64,000 bases of DNA from Hydrocarboniphaga daqingensis (GCF_900129825.1 NZ_FQWZ01000005.1:62001-126000), one strand, 5' to 3'; shown: positions 1-9,094, counted from the stretch's first letter. The notes: generated by a model not told the origin, from the sequence alone. A program made the numbers and translations.

Positions 1-639
1 CAGCCATTGCTCGACATCGAAGCCGTGTATCGGCAGCAAGTGGCCTTTGTCGACGACGTTCTCGATCACTTCGCGAGCGTGGGTCTTGATCGTGATGCGG
101 AAGCGGTGCCACTGCGGCGTCCAGCCAGCCGCACCGAATTCTGGCAGTGCGGGAATGTCGTATTCGGGCTCGCCACGCTCGGGGTCGAACCAGATCAACG
201 CCGTATCGTTGATCTCCTTGGTGACAAACGAGCGAGCTTTGGCCTTCGGCGGAATCTTGTCGCAGTACGGGATCTTGACGCAGTCGCCGCCGCCGTTGAA
301 CTGCCAGTTGTGGAACGGGCACTGCAGCGCGTTACCCAGCACTTTGCCGGCCGACAGGTCGGCGCCGAGGTGAGGGCAGAACGCTTCCAGGCAGCGCAGC
401 TGACCGTCATCGCCGCGATAGAACGCCAGGCGCATGCCGAAGTAGTCGCGTGCAACTGCTTGGCCCTTCGGGAACTCGTCGCTCCATCCGACCATATGCC
501 AGCCGCGTGCATAGCGCGGCGTACCATCGGCCAGCCGCGGAATCGTCTGCAGGTTGCGGCCAATGGTCGTGGCGCTGCTGCGCTGCAAGCTCTCGGCTTG
601 CAGGTTCAGATCACCGCCGGTTCTCAAGTCTCCCGCCAT
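1..639 (-). CDS. Rieske non-heme iron oxygenase, KshA-like (3' end outside window)
   Basis: Only the first 213 residues lie in the window; the gene continues past the left edge. The N-terminal Rieske domain has C88-P-H90 and C107-P-F-H110, which bind the 2Fe-2S cluster. The catalytic domain begins with NVVDKGHLLPIH, giving the mononuclear iron ligands D197, H200 and H205. Spacing and surrounding sequence (ARGWH near residue 45, IPYCDKIPPKAK near 123) follow the oxygenase of 3-ketosteroid 9-alpha-hydroxylase. By homology it would hydroxylate a steroid ring using electrons from a ferredoxin or reductase. The ATG was chosen as the first Met before the Rieske domain. A copy of the regional 20-bp dyad lies about 50 bases upstream. 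The Rieske class is certain; the steroid substrate is inferred. Confidence 0.85.
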   Translation of the reverse strand, partial: MAGDLRTGGDLNLQAESLQRSSATTIGRNLQTIPRLADGTPRYARGWHMVGWSDEFPKGQAVARDYFGMRLAFYRGDDGQLRCLEAFCPHLGADLSAGKVLGNALQCPFHNWQFNGGGDCVKIPYCDKIPPKAKARSFVTKEINDTALIWFDPERGEPEYDIPALPEFGAAGWTPQWHRFRITIKTHAREVIENVVDKGHLLPIHGFDVEQWL

Positions 640-686
640 TTCGCTCTCCAAGTGCGATGCCATCGTCTGTCACCCGGTGGCGACAA

Positions 687-706
687 AACATTTGTACGCA
701 AAGGTC
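687..706. promoter_or_regulatory. 20-bp dyad, copy 1 (imperfect)
   Basis: AACATT, eight bases, then AAGGTC, preceded by ACAA. The right half matches the AATGTT consensus of the other two copies at four of six positions. It sits just upstream of the KshA-like gene and downstream of the LuxR-type gene, where a promoter operator would be expected. Which protein binds it is unknown. Confidence 0.4.
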
Positions 707-753
707 GGCGAAGTGCCTATCAGCCATTTGGGTTAGAGATGCAAGGCGGTGCC

Positions 754-1959
754 TCATGCAAGTGCAGTGACCGAGTTGAGCAGCAGCTTCACCAGCAGTG
801 TCTGGCGCGTAACACCGGTCTTGCAGAAGATCGAGCGCAGATGCGTGCGCGCCGTGTTGCGGCGGATGCTGAGCTTGAGCGCGGCTTCGTCCAGCGTCAG
901 TCCGTCGACCAGCAGCAGCGCCAGCCGGCTTTCGACTCGGGTCAGGCCGAACAGACGCCGCGCCAGTTCATGCGCCGATTGCGGGGCACTCGCATTCGGG
1001 TCGCGGATGAACACCGTCACCGCCGGTCGGGTACGGCTATCCGACCACTGCGCGACCGGTATCGATCGGACCATCACCACTAGGCAGCTGTTGCCGGACG
1101 GGCGCGTTACCGGCATCGCATCGATGACCGCTGGGCCGTCGCCGCTGACGGCACCGGGCATGGCAAGCTGGATCGCGCGTGCTAGATCGCGCCGCTCCTT
1201 GGGACTTTCCGCGTAAAGCGTGTGGCCCGACAACCACAGCCCGTCACGCTGCGCCAGAATGCGTCGCGCTTCCGGATTCATTTCGACGATCTCGCCACTC
1301 TGCGCAATGCTGATGACGCCGAGCAACATCCGATTGACAGTACCGGCGAAGATCTGGCGCTCGCATTCCAGCGAGTCGAGACGGGAATGCAGCTGCAAGG
1401 CCCGCTTCAGATGCGGCAGCAGGTAGTGGATCAAGGCCTTGTCGTCGGCGTCGAATGTCGCAGCGTCATGGCCGCGCGTGATGCGCAGCCGACACTCGAC
1501 GCCTTCGCGCGTGTAGACATCGGCACCGAGTATGTGTCGTACGTCGATCGGCCGCATGTATTCACGGTAGATCGGGCTCTGTAGCCAGGCGTCAGTACCG
1601 ATCAGCTCTTCGACGGTGACCGCGCGATCCTCGTCAAGTCGCACGAAAGGATCGAGTGCGAAGTAGTGATTCTCGTAGGAGGCCTTGGCATCGAGGTCGT
1701 CGAGTCCGCAGTGAATCATCGTACCGCCGCCGTCGGGTCCAGGTGGCTTGAGCATCAGCACGACACTGCTGGCGCGCAAACGTACCAACAGCCGTTCGAT
1801 CAAGTCCTGCCACGGCGGGTTGTCCATCGTGCCGGTGTAGATCGCGGCCACCAGATCGGCCAGCTCGGTATCGACGTTCAGTACGGGTACCTCGCTCGAT
1901 ACCGGCAGCGGGCGATGCAGCGGGCGCAAGCTGCGCGGCAACTCGGTTACAACGGCCAT
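754..1959 (-). CDS. LuxR-family transcriptional regulator (TeiR-like in layout)
   Basis: 401 residues from an ATG preceded by AAGGAG at good spacing; the longer upstream reading has no such signal. The C-terminal ~65 residues form a LuxR-type helix-turn-helix (LTRVESRLALLLVDGLTLDE, then the recognition region around RRNTARTHLRSIFCKTG). The N-terminal 300 residues carry no receiver domain and look like a PAS/GAF-like ligand sensor. Size and domain order match LuxR-type regulators of steroid degradation such as TeiR of Comamonas, recalled from knowledge of that family. It is divergent from the DUF1329-P450 pair and upstream of the KshA-like gene, so it probably controls both. A dyad in its promoter suggests autoregulation. 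Confidence 0.8.
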   Translation of the reverse strand: MAVVTELPRSLRPLHRPLPVSSEVPVLNVDTELADLVAAIYTGTMDNPPWQDLIERLLVRLRASSVVLMLKPPGPDGGGTMIHCGLDDLDAKASYENHYFALDPFVRLDEDRAVTVEELIGTDAWLQSPIYREYMRPIDVRHILGADVYTREGVECRLRITRGHDAATFDADDKALIHYLLPHLKRALQLHSRLDSLECERQIFAGTVNRMLLGVISIAQSGEIVEMNPEARRILAQRDGLWLSGHTLYAESPKERRDLARAIQLAMPGAVSGDGPAVIDAMPVTRPSGNSCLVVMVRSIPVAQWSDSRTRPAVTVFIRDPNASAPQSAHELARRLFGLTRVESRLALLLVDGLTLDEAALKLSIRRNTARTHLRSIFCKTGVTRQTLLVKLLLNSVTALA

Positions 1960-2318
1960 GTCGTTCTCCTTGCTCCCGAGGTTCGCTGCGCCGGCTGTTG
2001 GATCCGTCATCGACCAGGGAGTCGTTCGCAGTGCCGAGCTTAGTCGGTCGAAACATTTCAACACAAATGTAAGGCGACGGTAGCGGATCAACTGAGAGGT
2101 AATCCGACGTATGGCGCCTGATGTCGTCCGATCAGATGAGGTCGGCCCCTGCATCCACCCTTAAATCGGGTGAAGCAGGCGATGCGTTGCTGGCGTGACC
2201 ATCGCCGAGACCGGACCGGAGCAATGGAATGCGAGCGGCAGCGTTCCGGCCGACACCACGACAAGCACGACGAGAGCCGCCGGCTCCGATCGTGTCGCGC
2301 TCGCTTCGAGGAGAGACG
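1960..2318. other. Divergent intergenic region, LuxR regulator / DUF1329 gene
   Basis: 359 bases with no convincing gene. It contains a 20-bp dyad at 2052-2071, about 95 bases upstream of the LuxR start, and the GAGGAGAG ribosome-binding site of the DUF1329 gene just before 2319. I see no clear consensus -35/-10 pair and no RNA gene. Confidence 0.6.
2052..2071. promoter_or_regulatory. 20-bp dyad, copy 2
   Basis: AACATT, eight bases, then AATGTA; five of six right-half positions match the perfect copy at 9095-9114. It lies in the divergent promoter region between the LuxR-type regulator and the DUF1329 gene. A 20-bp dyad fits a LuxR- or TetR-type dimer. Confidence 0.5.
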
Positions 2319-3692
2319 ATGAAAGCTGCGAATCGTTTGCGCTTGTTATGCCAGTCCCTGCCGCTGATGTTGCTGCTGTCGTCGCCGGTCCATGCGCGAC
2401 TGACGCCTGAACAACTGGCCCAGCTCGACGGGCCGAAGATGACCTGCTCCGGCGCCGAGAGGGCGGGTAGTGCCAGCGGCATTCCGGAGTTCAGTGGCAA
2501 GTGGGTTGGATCCTGGCCGGGTATCAAGGGTCAAAGCGGCTACGAGCCGGGCCCGTATGCCGACGAAAAGCCGCAGTACACAATCACCGCCGCCAACATG
2601 GCGCAGCATCAGGACAAGCTGACGGAAGGTCAGAAGCAATTGTTGAAGAAGTACCCCAGCTATCGGATCAACGTCTATCCGAGTCATCGCGACTTCGGCT
2701 ATCCCAGCTGGGTGTGTGATACCACCAAGAAAAACGCGGCGACATCGCAGGTCCTCGATGATGGTCGCGCGGTTAGCGGTTACGGCGGTGGCCTGGTGTT
2801 CCCGATCCCGCAAAGTGGACTTGAAGCAATTTGGACCAACATCCTGTCGTTCCGTCCCTGGACCGAAAAGGCGGTGTGCGATATCGCCAATGTGTACAGC
2901 AACGGCACGGTCGCTTGGGGCCGGCAACGCTTCATGACGATGAACATGATGATGAAGCCCGGTGCCGAGCGTCCGTCGCTGGAAGAGCGGATCAACGCCT
3001 ACTTCTATGCACGCTACTCATTGCCGGAGCGCGACAAGGGCTACGTCGCCGTCGGCTTTCAGCCGAACAACTTCGCACGCGATGCGACGCAGGCTTGGCA
3101 GTACCTGCCGGGAACGCGCCGCGTGCGCCAAGCGCCTGAGATCGGCTTCGACTATCCGGTGCCGCCCGCAGGCGCGCGCACCGTCGATGACGACTACGGA
3201 TTCAACGGCTCACCAGAGCGGTACACGTGGAAGCTGATCGGCAAGAAGGAAATGATCGTTCCGTATCACAACTTCAAGGTCAACGATCCAGCGGTGAAGT
3301 ACGCGGAGCTGATCAAGCCCGGTGTTCCGAATTCGGACCTGCTGCGATACGAGCTGCACCGGGTCTGGGTGTTGGAAGCAACGCTGAAGGAAGGCAAGCG
3401 GCATATCTACAAGCGTCGGCTGATGTACCTGGATGAAGATACCTGGCAGGCCGTCTGGGTCGACAACTTCGACGGGCGCGATCAGCTGTGGCGCATCGCG
3501 CTGGTTACGCAGCACTACAGCCAAGAGGCATCGACGTTCCATCGTGGTGCTTCCTTCTATCTTGATCTGTTGGCCGGTGGCTATGAAGCCGGCTATCTGG
3601 TCAACGAGCAGCCGGGCGACTGGTGGCGCATGAACACGCCGATGTCGCCGTCGCAATTCACCCCCGAAGCCGCCGGGCGCGCCGGCCACTGA
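2319..3692 (+). CDS. DUF1329 family exported protein
   Basis: 457 residues starting at an ATG with a GAGGAGAG ribosome-binding site. The N-terminus (MKAANRLRLLCQSLPLMLLLSSPVHA) is a typical Sec signal peptide ending near residue 26, so the mature protein is periplasmic or outer-membrane associated. The body matches the DUF1329 family: YDYPVPPAG-like segments, a tyrosine- and tryptophan-rich beta structure, and the C-terminal YLVNEQPGDWW region. The family is distantly related to lipoprotein-sorting LolA/LolB-like folds and is often found next to degradation genes for steroids and other hydrophobic compounds. A role in handling hydrophobic substrate at the envelope is inferred. It is followed at 30 bases by a P450 on the same strand. 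Confidence 0.85.
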   Translation: MKAANRLRLLCQSLPLMLLLSSPVHARLTPEQLAQLDGPKMTCSGAERAGSASGIPEFSGKWVGSWPGIKGQSGYEPGPYADEKPQYTITAANMAQHQDKLTEGQKQLLKKYPSYRINVYPSHRDFGYPSWVCDTTKKNAATSQVLDDGRAVSGYGGGLVFPIPQSGLEAIWTNILSFRPWTEKAVCDIANVYSNGTVAWGRQRFMTMNMMMKPGAERPSLEERINAYFYARYSLPERDKGYVAVGFQPNNFARDATQAWQYLPGTRRVRQAPEIGFDYPVPPAGARTVDDDYGFNGSPERYTWKLIGKKEMIVPYHNFKVNDPAVKYAELIKPGVPNSDLLRYELHRVWVLEATLKEGKRHIYKRRLMYLDEDTWQAVWVDNFDGRDQLWRIALVTQHYSQEASTFHRGASFYLDLLAGGYEAGYLVNEQPGDWWRMNTPMSPSQFTPEAAGRAGH

Positions 3693-3722
3693 GCCGCGCC
3701 TCGCTACAGGAATCCGTCGCCG

Positions 3723-4940
3723 ATGACATCCGCCGTTGCAGCTGACACCACCGCCGCGAGCCCGCTGGTACTCGATCCGTATAGCCACGAGTTTCACTGG
3801 GACCCGTATCCGTACTATCGCGCCGTTCGCGATGCCGATCCGGTGTATTTCAACGAGAAGGGCGGCTTCTGGCTGCTGACGCGCTGGGACGACGTCAACC
3901 TTGCGCTGCGTGACTTCCGCACCTTCATCAATACCGGTGCGGTGGCCTTGGAGAAAGAGGCGCACGATGTGATGCCGTACCCGATGTTCATCGGATCGGA
4001 CCCGCCTGACCATACGCGCCAGCGCAAGGTGCTGGCGCCGCTGATGACGCCGGCGGCGCTGGCGGCCTTGGCGGGCGTGATCCGTGACAAGACGCGCAAG
4101 CTGCTGGCCCCGCATCTGCGGCGCGGTCGCTTCGACTTTGTCGCGGACTTGGGTTGCTATCTGCCGATGGACGTCATTGCCGGCATGATCCGCGTCCCGG
4201 ACGCAGATCAGGATCGGGTGCGGCGCCTTGCCGATGATCTGATTGCCCGCGATGACATGCAGCACGAGTTGAGTCAGCGCAACATCGACGGCTACATCGG
4301 CTTGGCCACGTACTTCGAGGAGCACGTTGCCCGGCATGCGGCGATGCCGTCATCCGACGACATGCTCGGCCTGATGTTGAGTGCGCGAGCCGACGGGACG
4401 ATGACCCACAAGGAGGTCATCGGCAACATGATCCTGTTGGCCATCGCGGGTAACGAAACGACGACCAAGCTGATCGGCAACATGGCGTATCGGCTGTGGC
4501 AGCACCCGAACCAGCGATCCCTGTGCGTGCAAGATCCTTCGCTGATCGAAAAGGCGGTCGAAGAGACGCTGCGCTTCGACGGGTCGTCGCAGATCATCGT
4601 CCGGCGTGTGGGGCGGGATATCGAGCTGCGCGGCAAGCAACTTCGAGTCGGCGACCGGGTTGGGCTGTGCCTGATCTCGGCCAACCGCGACGAACGCCAT
4701 TACGCCAATCCGGACGTCTACGACATCCGTCGCGGCGCTCGTGACCACATGGCGTTCGGCTTTGGGCTGCACAGCTGCCTCGGCGCGGCCTTGGCTCGAT
4801 TGGAAACCCGGATCGTGTTTGAAGAGGTGCTGCGCGTGATGCCGGATTATCAGATCGTCGAGGCGGGTCTGACGCGAGCGCACAATCCCAACGTCCGCGG
4901 CTTCTCGACGTGCCCGGCGACGTTTTCGGTGATCGCTTAG
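3723..4940 (+). CDS. Cytochrome P450, soluble bacterial type
   Basis: 405 residues, normal for a class I bacterial P450. The I-helix oxygen-activation motif is AIAGNETTTKL, the K-helix ExxR is EETLR and the heme loop is FGFGLHSCLGAALARLE with thiolate Cys352. No membrane anchor is seen, so it is cytoplasmic and needs a ferredoxin; the adrenodoxin-type 2Fe-2S protein at 6649-6981 is the obvious local partner. It probably hydroxylates a hydrophobic substrate imported or processed with the DUF1329 protein. Substrate cannot be told from sequence alone, although steroid or terpenoid fits the neighbourhood. Confidence 0.92.
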   Translation: MTSAVAADTTAASPLVLDPYSHEFHWDPYPYYRAVRDADPVYFNEKGGFWLLTRWDDVNLALRDFRTFINTGAVALEKEAHDVMPYPMFIGSDPPDHTRQRKVLAPLMTPAALAALAGVIRDKTRKLLAPHLRRGRFDFVADLGCYLPMDVIAGMIRVPDADQDRVRRLADDLIARDDMQHELSQRNIDGYIGLATYFEEHVARHAAMPSSDDMLGLMLSARADGTMTHKEVIGNMILLAIAGNETTTKLIGNMAYRLWQHPNQRSLCVQDPSLIEKAVEETLRFDGSSQIIVRRVGRDIELRGKQLRVGDRVGLCLISANRDERHYANPDVYDIRRGARDHMAFGFGLHSCLGAALARLETRIVFEEVLRVMPDYQIVEAGLTRAHNPNVRGFSTCPATFSVIA

Positions 4941-4977
4941 AGCGACCCGTCGGGCGATCACCAAGCAACCGGGCCGT

Positions 4978-5005
4978 GCTCCGTGACCCGCATCGGGTCC
5001 GGAGC
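4978..5005. terminator. Bidirectional hairpin between convergent genes
   Basis: Stem GCTCCG-t-GACCCG, loop CAT, CGGGTC-CGGAGC: 12 base pairs with one bulge. It lies between the convergent P450 and oxidoreductase genes. There is no T-run, so termination strength is uncertain. Confidence 0.6.
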
Positions 5006-5007
5006 CG

Positions 5008-5862
5008 CTATTCGTTACGGCCTTCGAAGATCGCGCTGATCCTCGGCGCCAAGGCTGACGTCGCCGGTAGCTTCACGTGCAGCGCTTCAGCGCAGGCCAG
5101 TGCGGCGTTCAAGTCCTTCTGGCCCAAAGCACCGAACGGGCCGAAGTGCTGATGCAGAGCGGCTTGACCACCGCTGGCCGCCAGTTGTGAGCGGTTGCGG
5201 ATGAAGGCCTGCATTTGCGGCGTGACGACGCCGTTGGCGCTGCCGACCTCAATCAGTTTGTCGATCGATAGACCCATCGCGTCTGCCAAGGCGCTGGCTT
5301 CGTGGATCGCGGCAAACGCTGCATAGGTCATCAGATTGTTCGCCAGCTTCAAGGCGATGCCGGCGCCGACCGATCCGGCATGGACGATCGTCGCCGCCGA
5401 GGTGTTCCAGATCGGCGTGCAGCGAGCCAGCACGGCCGCATCGTCACAGCCGACCATATAGGTCAGTGTGCCCGCTGCGGCACCGCTGGCACCGCCGCTG
5501 ATCGGGGCGTCGACCAGCGTGATGCCGACGGCGACCGCATCGCGATGCCAGCGCAGCAGCGCCGCCTGCGTGACCGTGCTGTGAATGGCGATGATGCCGC
5601 CGGCCTGGCCGCAGGCCAGCAGACCGTCGGCGCCATACAGCAAGGACTCGACATCGGTGTCGTCGCGTACACAAAGACCGATGTAGTGACAGCGTGCTGC
5701 CATTTCAGCCGGCGATACGGTGAGGGCACCAAGTGCGGCCAACTCGTCACAGGCGGTCGTCGACACGTCATAAACCCGCAGCGCGTCGCCGTATTGCAGC
5801 AATCGTCTGGCGATCGGACGGCCAATGTTGCCCAGTCCGATGAAGCCGATGGAGTCGGACAT
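5008..5862 (-). CDS. NAD(P)-dependent oxidoreductase, 3-hydroxyisobutyrate dehydrogenase family
   Basis: 284 residues, the usual length of the beta-hydroxyacid dehydrogenase family. The N-terminal Rossmann motif is GFIGLGNIG. The substrate-binding segment DAPISGGASGAAAGTLTYMVG is near residue 120, and the catalytic-lysine helix GIALKLANNLMTY is near 170. The reaction is oxidation of a beta-hydroxy acid or reduction of the matching semialdehyde. It is the last gene of a five-gene operon (EXPERA-like, ALDH, ferredoxin, SDR, this gene), with 13 bases to the SDR. In this setting it could act on a side-chain acid or aldehyde; that is inference. Confidence 0.88.
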   Translation of the reverse strand: MSDSIGFIGLGNIGRPIARRLLQYGDALRVYDVSTTACDELAALGALTVSPAEMAARCHYIGLCVRDDTDVESLLYGADGLLACGQAGGIIAIHSTVTQAALLRWHRDAVAVGITLVDAPISGGASGAAAGTLTYMVGCDDAAVLARCTPIWNTSAATIVHAGSVGAGIALKLANNLMTYAAFAAIHEASALADAMGLSIDKLIEVGSANGVVTPQMQAFIRNRSQLAASGGQAALHQHFGPFGALGQKDLNAALACAEALHVKLPATSALAPRISAIFEGRNE

Positions 5863-5875
5863 CGTCAGGCCCGGC

Positions 5876-6619
5876 TCAGGCGCGCATCAGCTGGCCACCG
5901 TCGACGTTCATCACCAGGCCAGTGATCCAGCCCGCGTCGTCCGACAGCAGAAATGCGAGCGCCTTGAGCAGATCCTGTGGCGTACCCAAGCGGGCCAGCG
6001 GCATCTGCGCGACCATCATGTCGATATACGCCTGCGGTACTTTGTCGCGGAGCGCCTGCGTGTCGGTCGGACCCGGTGCGATCGCGTTGACGCGGATGCC
6101 CTTGGGGCCCAGCTCGCGCGCCAGTACGCAGGTGATGCCATTGGTGGCCAGCTTGGTGAACGAGTAGTAGTCCATGTTCATCCAGGCCGCCGTCGACGAC
6201 TGGTTGACGATGGCGCTGCCGCTGGCCATCAGCGGCACGCAGGCGCGCGTCATGACGACCGCGCCGAGCATGTTGACGCTGATGACCTTGTTCAAGTAGC
6301 CGAGGTCGACACTCATCAGCGGGTTGAAGTCGAGCTTGCCGAACAGCGCCGCATTATTGACCAGATAGTCGATCCGTCCGTATCGCGCCTTGACCGTCTC
6401 GACCAGTGCCGCCGCCGAAGTCTCGCTGCCGACGTCGACTACGACGAACAGCGCGTCGTGCCCGTCGCGCTGCAACTGCGCGGCGACGCGCTCGCCGCGT
6501 TCACGGTCGATGTCGGCCACAACGACGCTCGCGCCGAGCGCGGCCAGCCCGTTGGCATAGCCTTCGCCGATACCTTGCGCCGCGCCGGTGACGACAGCGA
6601 CTTTGCCCTTCCAGTTCAT
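5876..6619 (-). CDS. Short-chain dehydrogenase/reductase
   Basis: 247 residues, classical SDR length. The cofactor motif is TGAAQGIGEG, with D after the second strand (VVADID), which favours NAD(H). NNAALFG follows, then catalytic Ser in VNQSSTAA, Tyr and Lys in YYSFTK, and a C-terminal GLVMNVDGGQ. It should oxidise or reduce a secondary alcohol or ketone, plausibly a steroid hydroxyl given its neighbours. It lies between the ferredoxin gene (29 bases upstream) and the HIBADH-family gene in the same operon. Confidence 0.9.
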   Translation of the reverse strand: MNWKGKVAVVTGAAQGIGEGYANGLAALGASVVVADIDRERGERVAAQLQRDGHDALFVVVDVGSETSAAALVETVKARYGRIDYLVNNAALFGKLDFNPLMSVDLGYLNKVISVNMLGAVVMTRACVPLMASGSAIVNQSSTAAWMNMDYYSFTKLATNGITCVLARELGPKGIRVNAIAPGPTDTQALRDKVPQAYIDMMVAQMPLARLGTPQDLLKALAFLLSDDAGWITGLVMNVDGGQLMRA

Positions 6620-6648
6620 TGCGTGTCCTTAGCTGAGCTTGCGCGACC

Positions 6649-6981
6649 TCAGTCGCCGATTCCGCCCTGTTCGGGCGGCAGGTGAATCTCGATTCCATCC
6701 AGCGCGTCGGTGATGACGACTTGGCAGCCCAGCCGACTGTCGTCGCGGCGATGCTTGGCGTGCTCGAGCATTTGGCGTTCACCGTCTGCGGCAAGGCCGG
6801 CGCGTGACTGCCAGCTCGCGGGCACGTAGCAGTGACAGGTCGCGCAAGAGCAGATCCCGCCGCACTGACCGTCGACGCCGGGCACCATGTTCAGCGTGGC
6901 GCCCTCCATCAGATTCATGCCGGCGCTGACGTCGACGCAGTAGCGCTGGCCATCGTGGGTGACATAGGTGATTGCAACCAT
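6649..6981 (-). CDS. 2Fe-2S ferredoxin, adrenodoxin type
   Basis: 110 residues. The cluster ligands are in CGGICSCATCH plus a fourth Cys in LGCQVV, the C-x5-C-x2-C-x~37-C pattern of vertebrate-type and putidaredoxin-type ferredoxins. DGQRYCVDVSAGMNLMEGA is the usual start of the fold. These proteins feed electrons to class I P450s, so it probably serves the P450 at 3723-4940 and perhaps the second P450 or a Rieske oxygenase. No ferredoxin reductase gene is visible in the window. Confidence 0.93.
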   Translation of the reverse strand: MVAITYVTHDGQRYCVDVSAGMNLMEGATLNMVPGVDGQCGGICSCATCHCYVPASWQSRAGLAADGERQMLEHAKHRRDDSRLGCQVVITDALDGIEIHLPPEQGGIGD

Positions 6982-7016
6982 CGTTTAGGTCCGTATTCGT
7001 TGACGTGGCGTGTGGC

Positions 7017-8498
7017 TCAGGCCGGCAAGGCCACGGTTTTGGTCTGCAGGTATTCCTCAAAGCCCTCGACCCCCATCTCGCGGCCGATACCGCTCTGCTT
7101 GTAGCCGCCAAACGGCGAGTCGGGGGCAAAGAAGTTGGCGCCGTTGACGTTGATCGTGCCGGTGCGGATGCGTCGCGCGACGCGCAAGGCGCGCTCCGTG
7201 TCGGCCGAGTACACCGAGCCCGACAGTCCGTAGATCGAGTCGTTGGCGATGCGGACCGCGTCGTCGTCATCGTCGTACGGGATCGCAACCAGCACCGGAC
7301 CAAAGATTTCTTCTTGTGCGATCCGCATGTCGTTGCGCACGTCGGCGAACAAGGTCGGCTCGACGTAGTAGCCGCGGGGTAGGTGGGCCGGCCGCTTGCC
7401 ACCACAGACCAGTCGCGCCCCTTCGGCGACGCCGATGTCGATGTAGTCGAGCACGCGCTGTTGCTGCCGGGCGTTGATCAACGGTCCCATGATCTGTTGC
7501 TCGCCATACGGGTCGCCGTACTGCAGATAACCGAAGAACGTCTGCAACATCGCCACGCCTTCGTCGTAGCGCCGACGCGGCAGCAAGATGCGGGTCGGTA
7601 AGGCACAGCCTTGGCCGGCATGGAAGCACACCGCCAGCCCGCTGAGCAGCGCGCTGCCGAAGTCGGCGTCGTCGAGGATCACATTGGCTGACTTGCCACC
7701 CAGTTCCAGAAACACCTTCTTTACGGTGCCGGACGCCGAGGCCATGATGCGGCGACCGGTTGCCGTCGAGCCGGTAAAGGACACCACGTCGATACGCGGA
7801 TCCTGGGTCAGGCGCTCGCCGATGGCGCTCGGGTCCGACGAGGTCAGCACGTTCAGTACACCGCGTGGCATGTCGGTGCATTCGGCGGCAATGCGGCCGA
7901 TGATCGTCGCCATCCACGGCGTATCAGGCGCGGCTTTCAACACCACACTGCAGCCGGCGGCCAGCGCGGGTGCGAGCTTCGCCAGGTTGATCTGGAACGG
8001 GAAGTTCCACGGCGTGATCGCCGCAACGACACCGGCCGGCTCCTTCCATACCCGACGCTGGCTCGGCACGCCCATCGTATTGGCGACCGGTAGCTCACGA
8101 TCGAACGCGTAGCGTTCCAGCACTTCGACCGCATAGTCGATCAGCGCGATTGGTCCGTCGCCTTGCGGGCCGTTGCGGGTGATCGCCATTGGCGCGCCGA
8201 CGTCGGCCACCGCTTGTTCGCACAACTGCGGCGCCGCCTCGCGCAAGCCTGCGGCCAGCTGCTGCAGCACGCGGCGCCGCAGCGCGACGTTGGTTGACCA
8301 GTCGCCGTTATCGAACGCGCGACGCGCTGCGGCTATCGCCGCGTCGGCATCGTCGAGTCCAGCATCGGACACTTCACCGATCGGCGCCTCGGTCGCTGGG
8401 TTGTAGGTCGTGTAGTGACGACCGCTGCGCGCTGCCACCAGCGCGCCGTCGATCAGCAGCCGGGATTCACCCTGCACAGGGTCGAGTGATGACGTCAT
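7017..8498 (-). CDS. Aldehyde dehydrogenase, NAD(P)-dependent
   Basis: 493 residues, full length for the ALDH superfamily. Key sites are PWNFPFQ (catalytic Asn), FTGST-type coenzyme loop (SFTGSTATGR), LELGGKS (general base Glu), catalytic Cys298 in HAGQGCALPTR and EEIFGPVL. It oxidises an aldehyde to the acid. The start codon follows the EXPERA-like gene by three bases, showing tight operon coupling. In a sterol pathway it could oxidise a side-chain or C4/C19-derived aldehyde made by a P450; this is inferred. Confidence 0.93.
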   Translation of the reverse strand: MTSSLDPVQGESRLLIDGALVAARSGRHYTTYNPATEAPIGEVSDAGLDDADAAIAAARRAFDNGDWSTNVALRRRVLQQLAAGLREAAPQLCEQAVADVGAPMAITRNGPQGDGPIALIDYAVEVLERYAFDRELPVANTMGVPSQRRVWKEPAGVVAAITPWNFPFQINLAKLAPALAAGCSVVLKAAPDTPWMATIIGRIAAECTDMPRGVLNVLTSSDPSAIGERLTQDPRIDVVSFTGSTATGRRIMASASGTVKKVFLELGGKSANVILDDADFGSALLSGLAVCFHAGQGCALPTRILLPRRRYDEGVAMLQTFFGYLQYGDPYGEQQIMGPLINARQQQRVLDYIDIGVAEGARLVCGGKRPAHLPRGYYVEPTLFADVRNDMRIAQEEIFGPVLVAIPYDDDDDAVRIANDSIYGLSGSVYSADTERALRVARRIRTGTINVNGANFFAPDSPFGGYKQSGIGREMGVEGFEEYLQTKTVALPA

Positions 8499-8501
8499 GT
8501 C

Positions 8502-9014
8502 TCAAGCCCTCTTCGGTGCGGCGAGGCCCGCCGGTTCCAGTAAATGCAGCCGGATCATCAGCAGCACGAAGATCAGCACCCACATGCCGTTGTAGATCAT
8601 CACCTGCTGGATATTCGCGCCCGTGTCGCGGTAGGTCTGCAGCTCCCAGCTCATGTAGAAGATCATCGCGTAGGCCATCATGCCGCTCATGAACGTCGCC
8701 ACGGCTCGATATCCGGTGTGTGACTGACGGCCTCGCAGAAATACGATCAGCGACAACAAGTAGAACCAGCCGAAGAAGTAGGTATCGAACTCGTTGATCA
8801 TCCGCAGCCATAACGGCAAGTCGGCATAGATCGGTTCGACGCTCGTGTAGCCCAGCCAGGCCCGGCCGATCCAGTCGTGGCTGCAGCTGCCGTCAGCACC
8901 TTGCTTGAGTCCATCCCAGCCGCAGCCGAGCAGGAAGCTCGGCGTGTAATACAGCGACACGAAGCAGGCGAGAGCGAACAGCACGATCAGCAGGCGGTCG
9001 ATCCAGCGGGTCAT
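8502..9014 (-). CDS. Small integral membrane protein, EXPERA/emopamil-binding-like
   Basis: 170 residues with four predicted membrane helices (about residues 7-29, 75-97, 103-124 and 136-157). A loop reads VEPIYADLPLWLRMINEFDT and is followed by FYLLSLIVFLRGR. This aligns by eye with the EP/DP-x5-P-x-W-x6-E pattern and FLxG segment of the EXPERA domain, found in sterol delta8-delta7 isomerase (EBP), TM6SF and TMEM97. EBP moves a sterol ring double bond. The call is a remote similarity from memory, not proof of isomerase activity. It is first in the five-gene minus-strand operon. The chosen ATG precedes helix 1; an in-frame ATG 23 codons upstream is possible. Confidence 0.55.
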   Translation of the reverse strand: MTRWIDRLLIVLFALACFVSLYYTPSFLLGCGWDGLKQGADGSCSHDWIGRAWLGYTSVEPIYADLPLWLRMINEFDTYFFGWFYLLSLIVFLRGRQSHTGYRAVATFMSGMMAYAMIFYMSWELQTYRDTGANIQQVMIYNGMWVLIFVLLMIRLHLLEPAGLAAPKRA

Positions 9015-9094
9015 CGGCGCGGCATCCGGACAGGGCAGGTGGTCGCACGATGCGGCATCGCCTTGCCTGCGAGTATCCCCCATCCGGGTTACAA

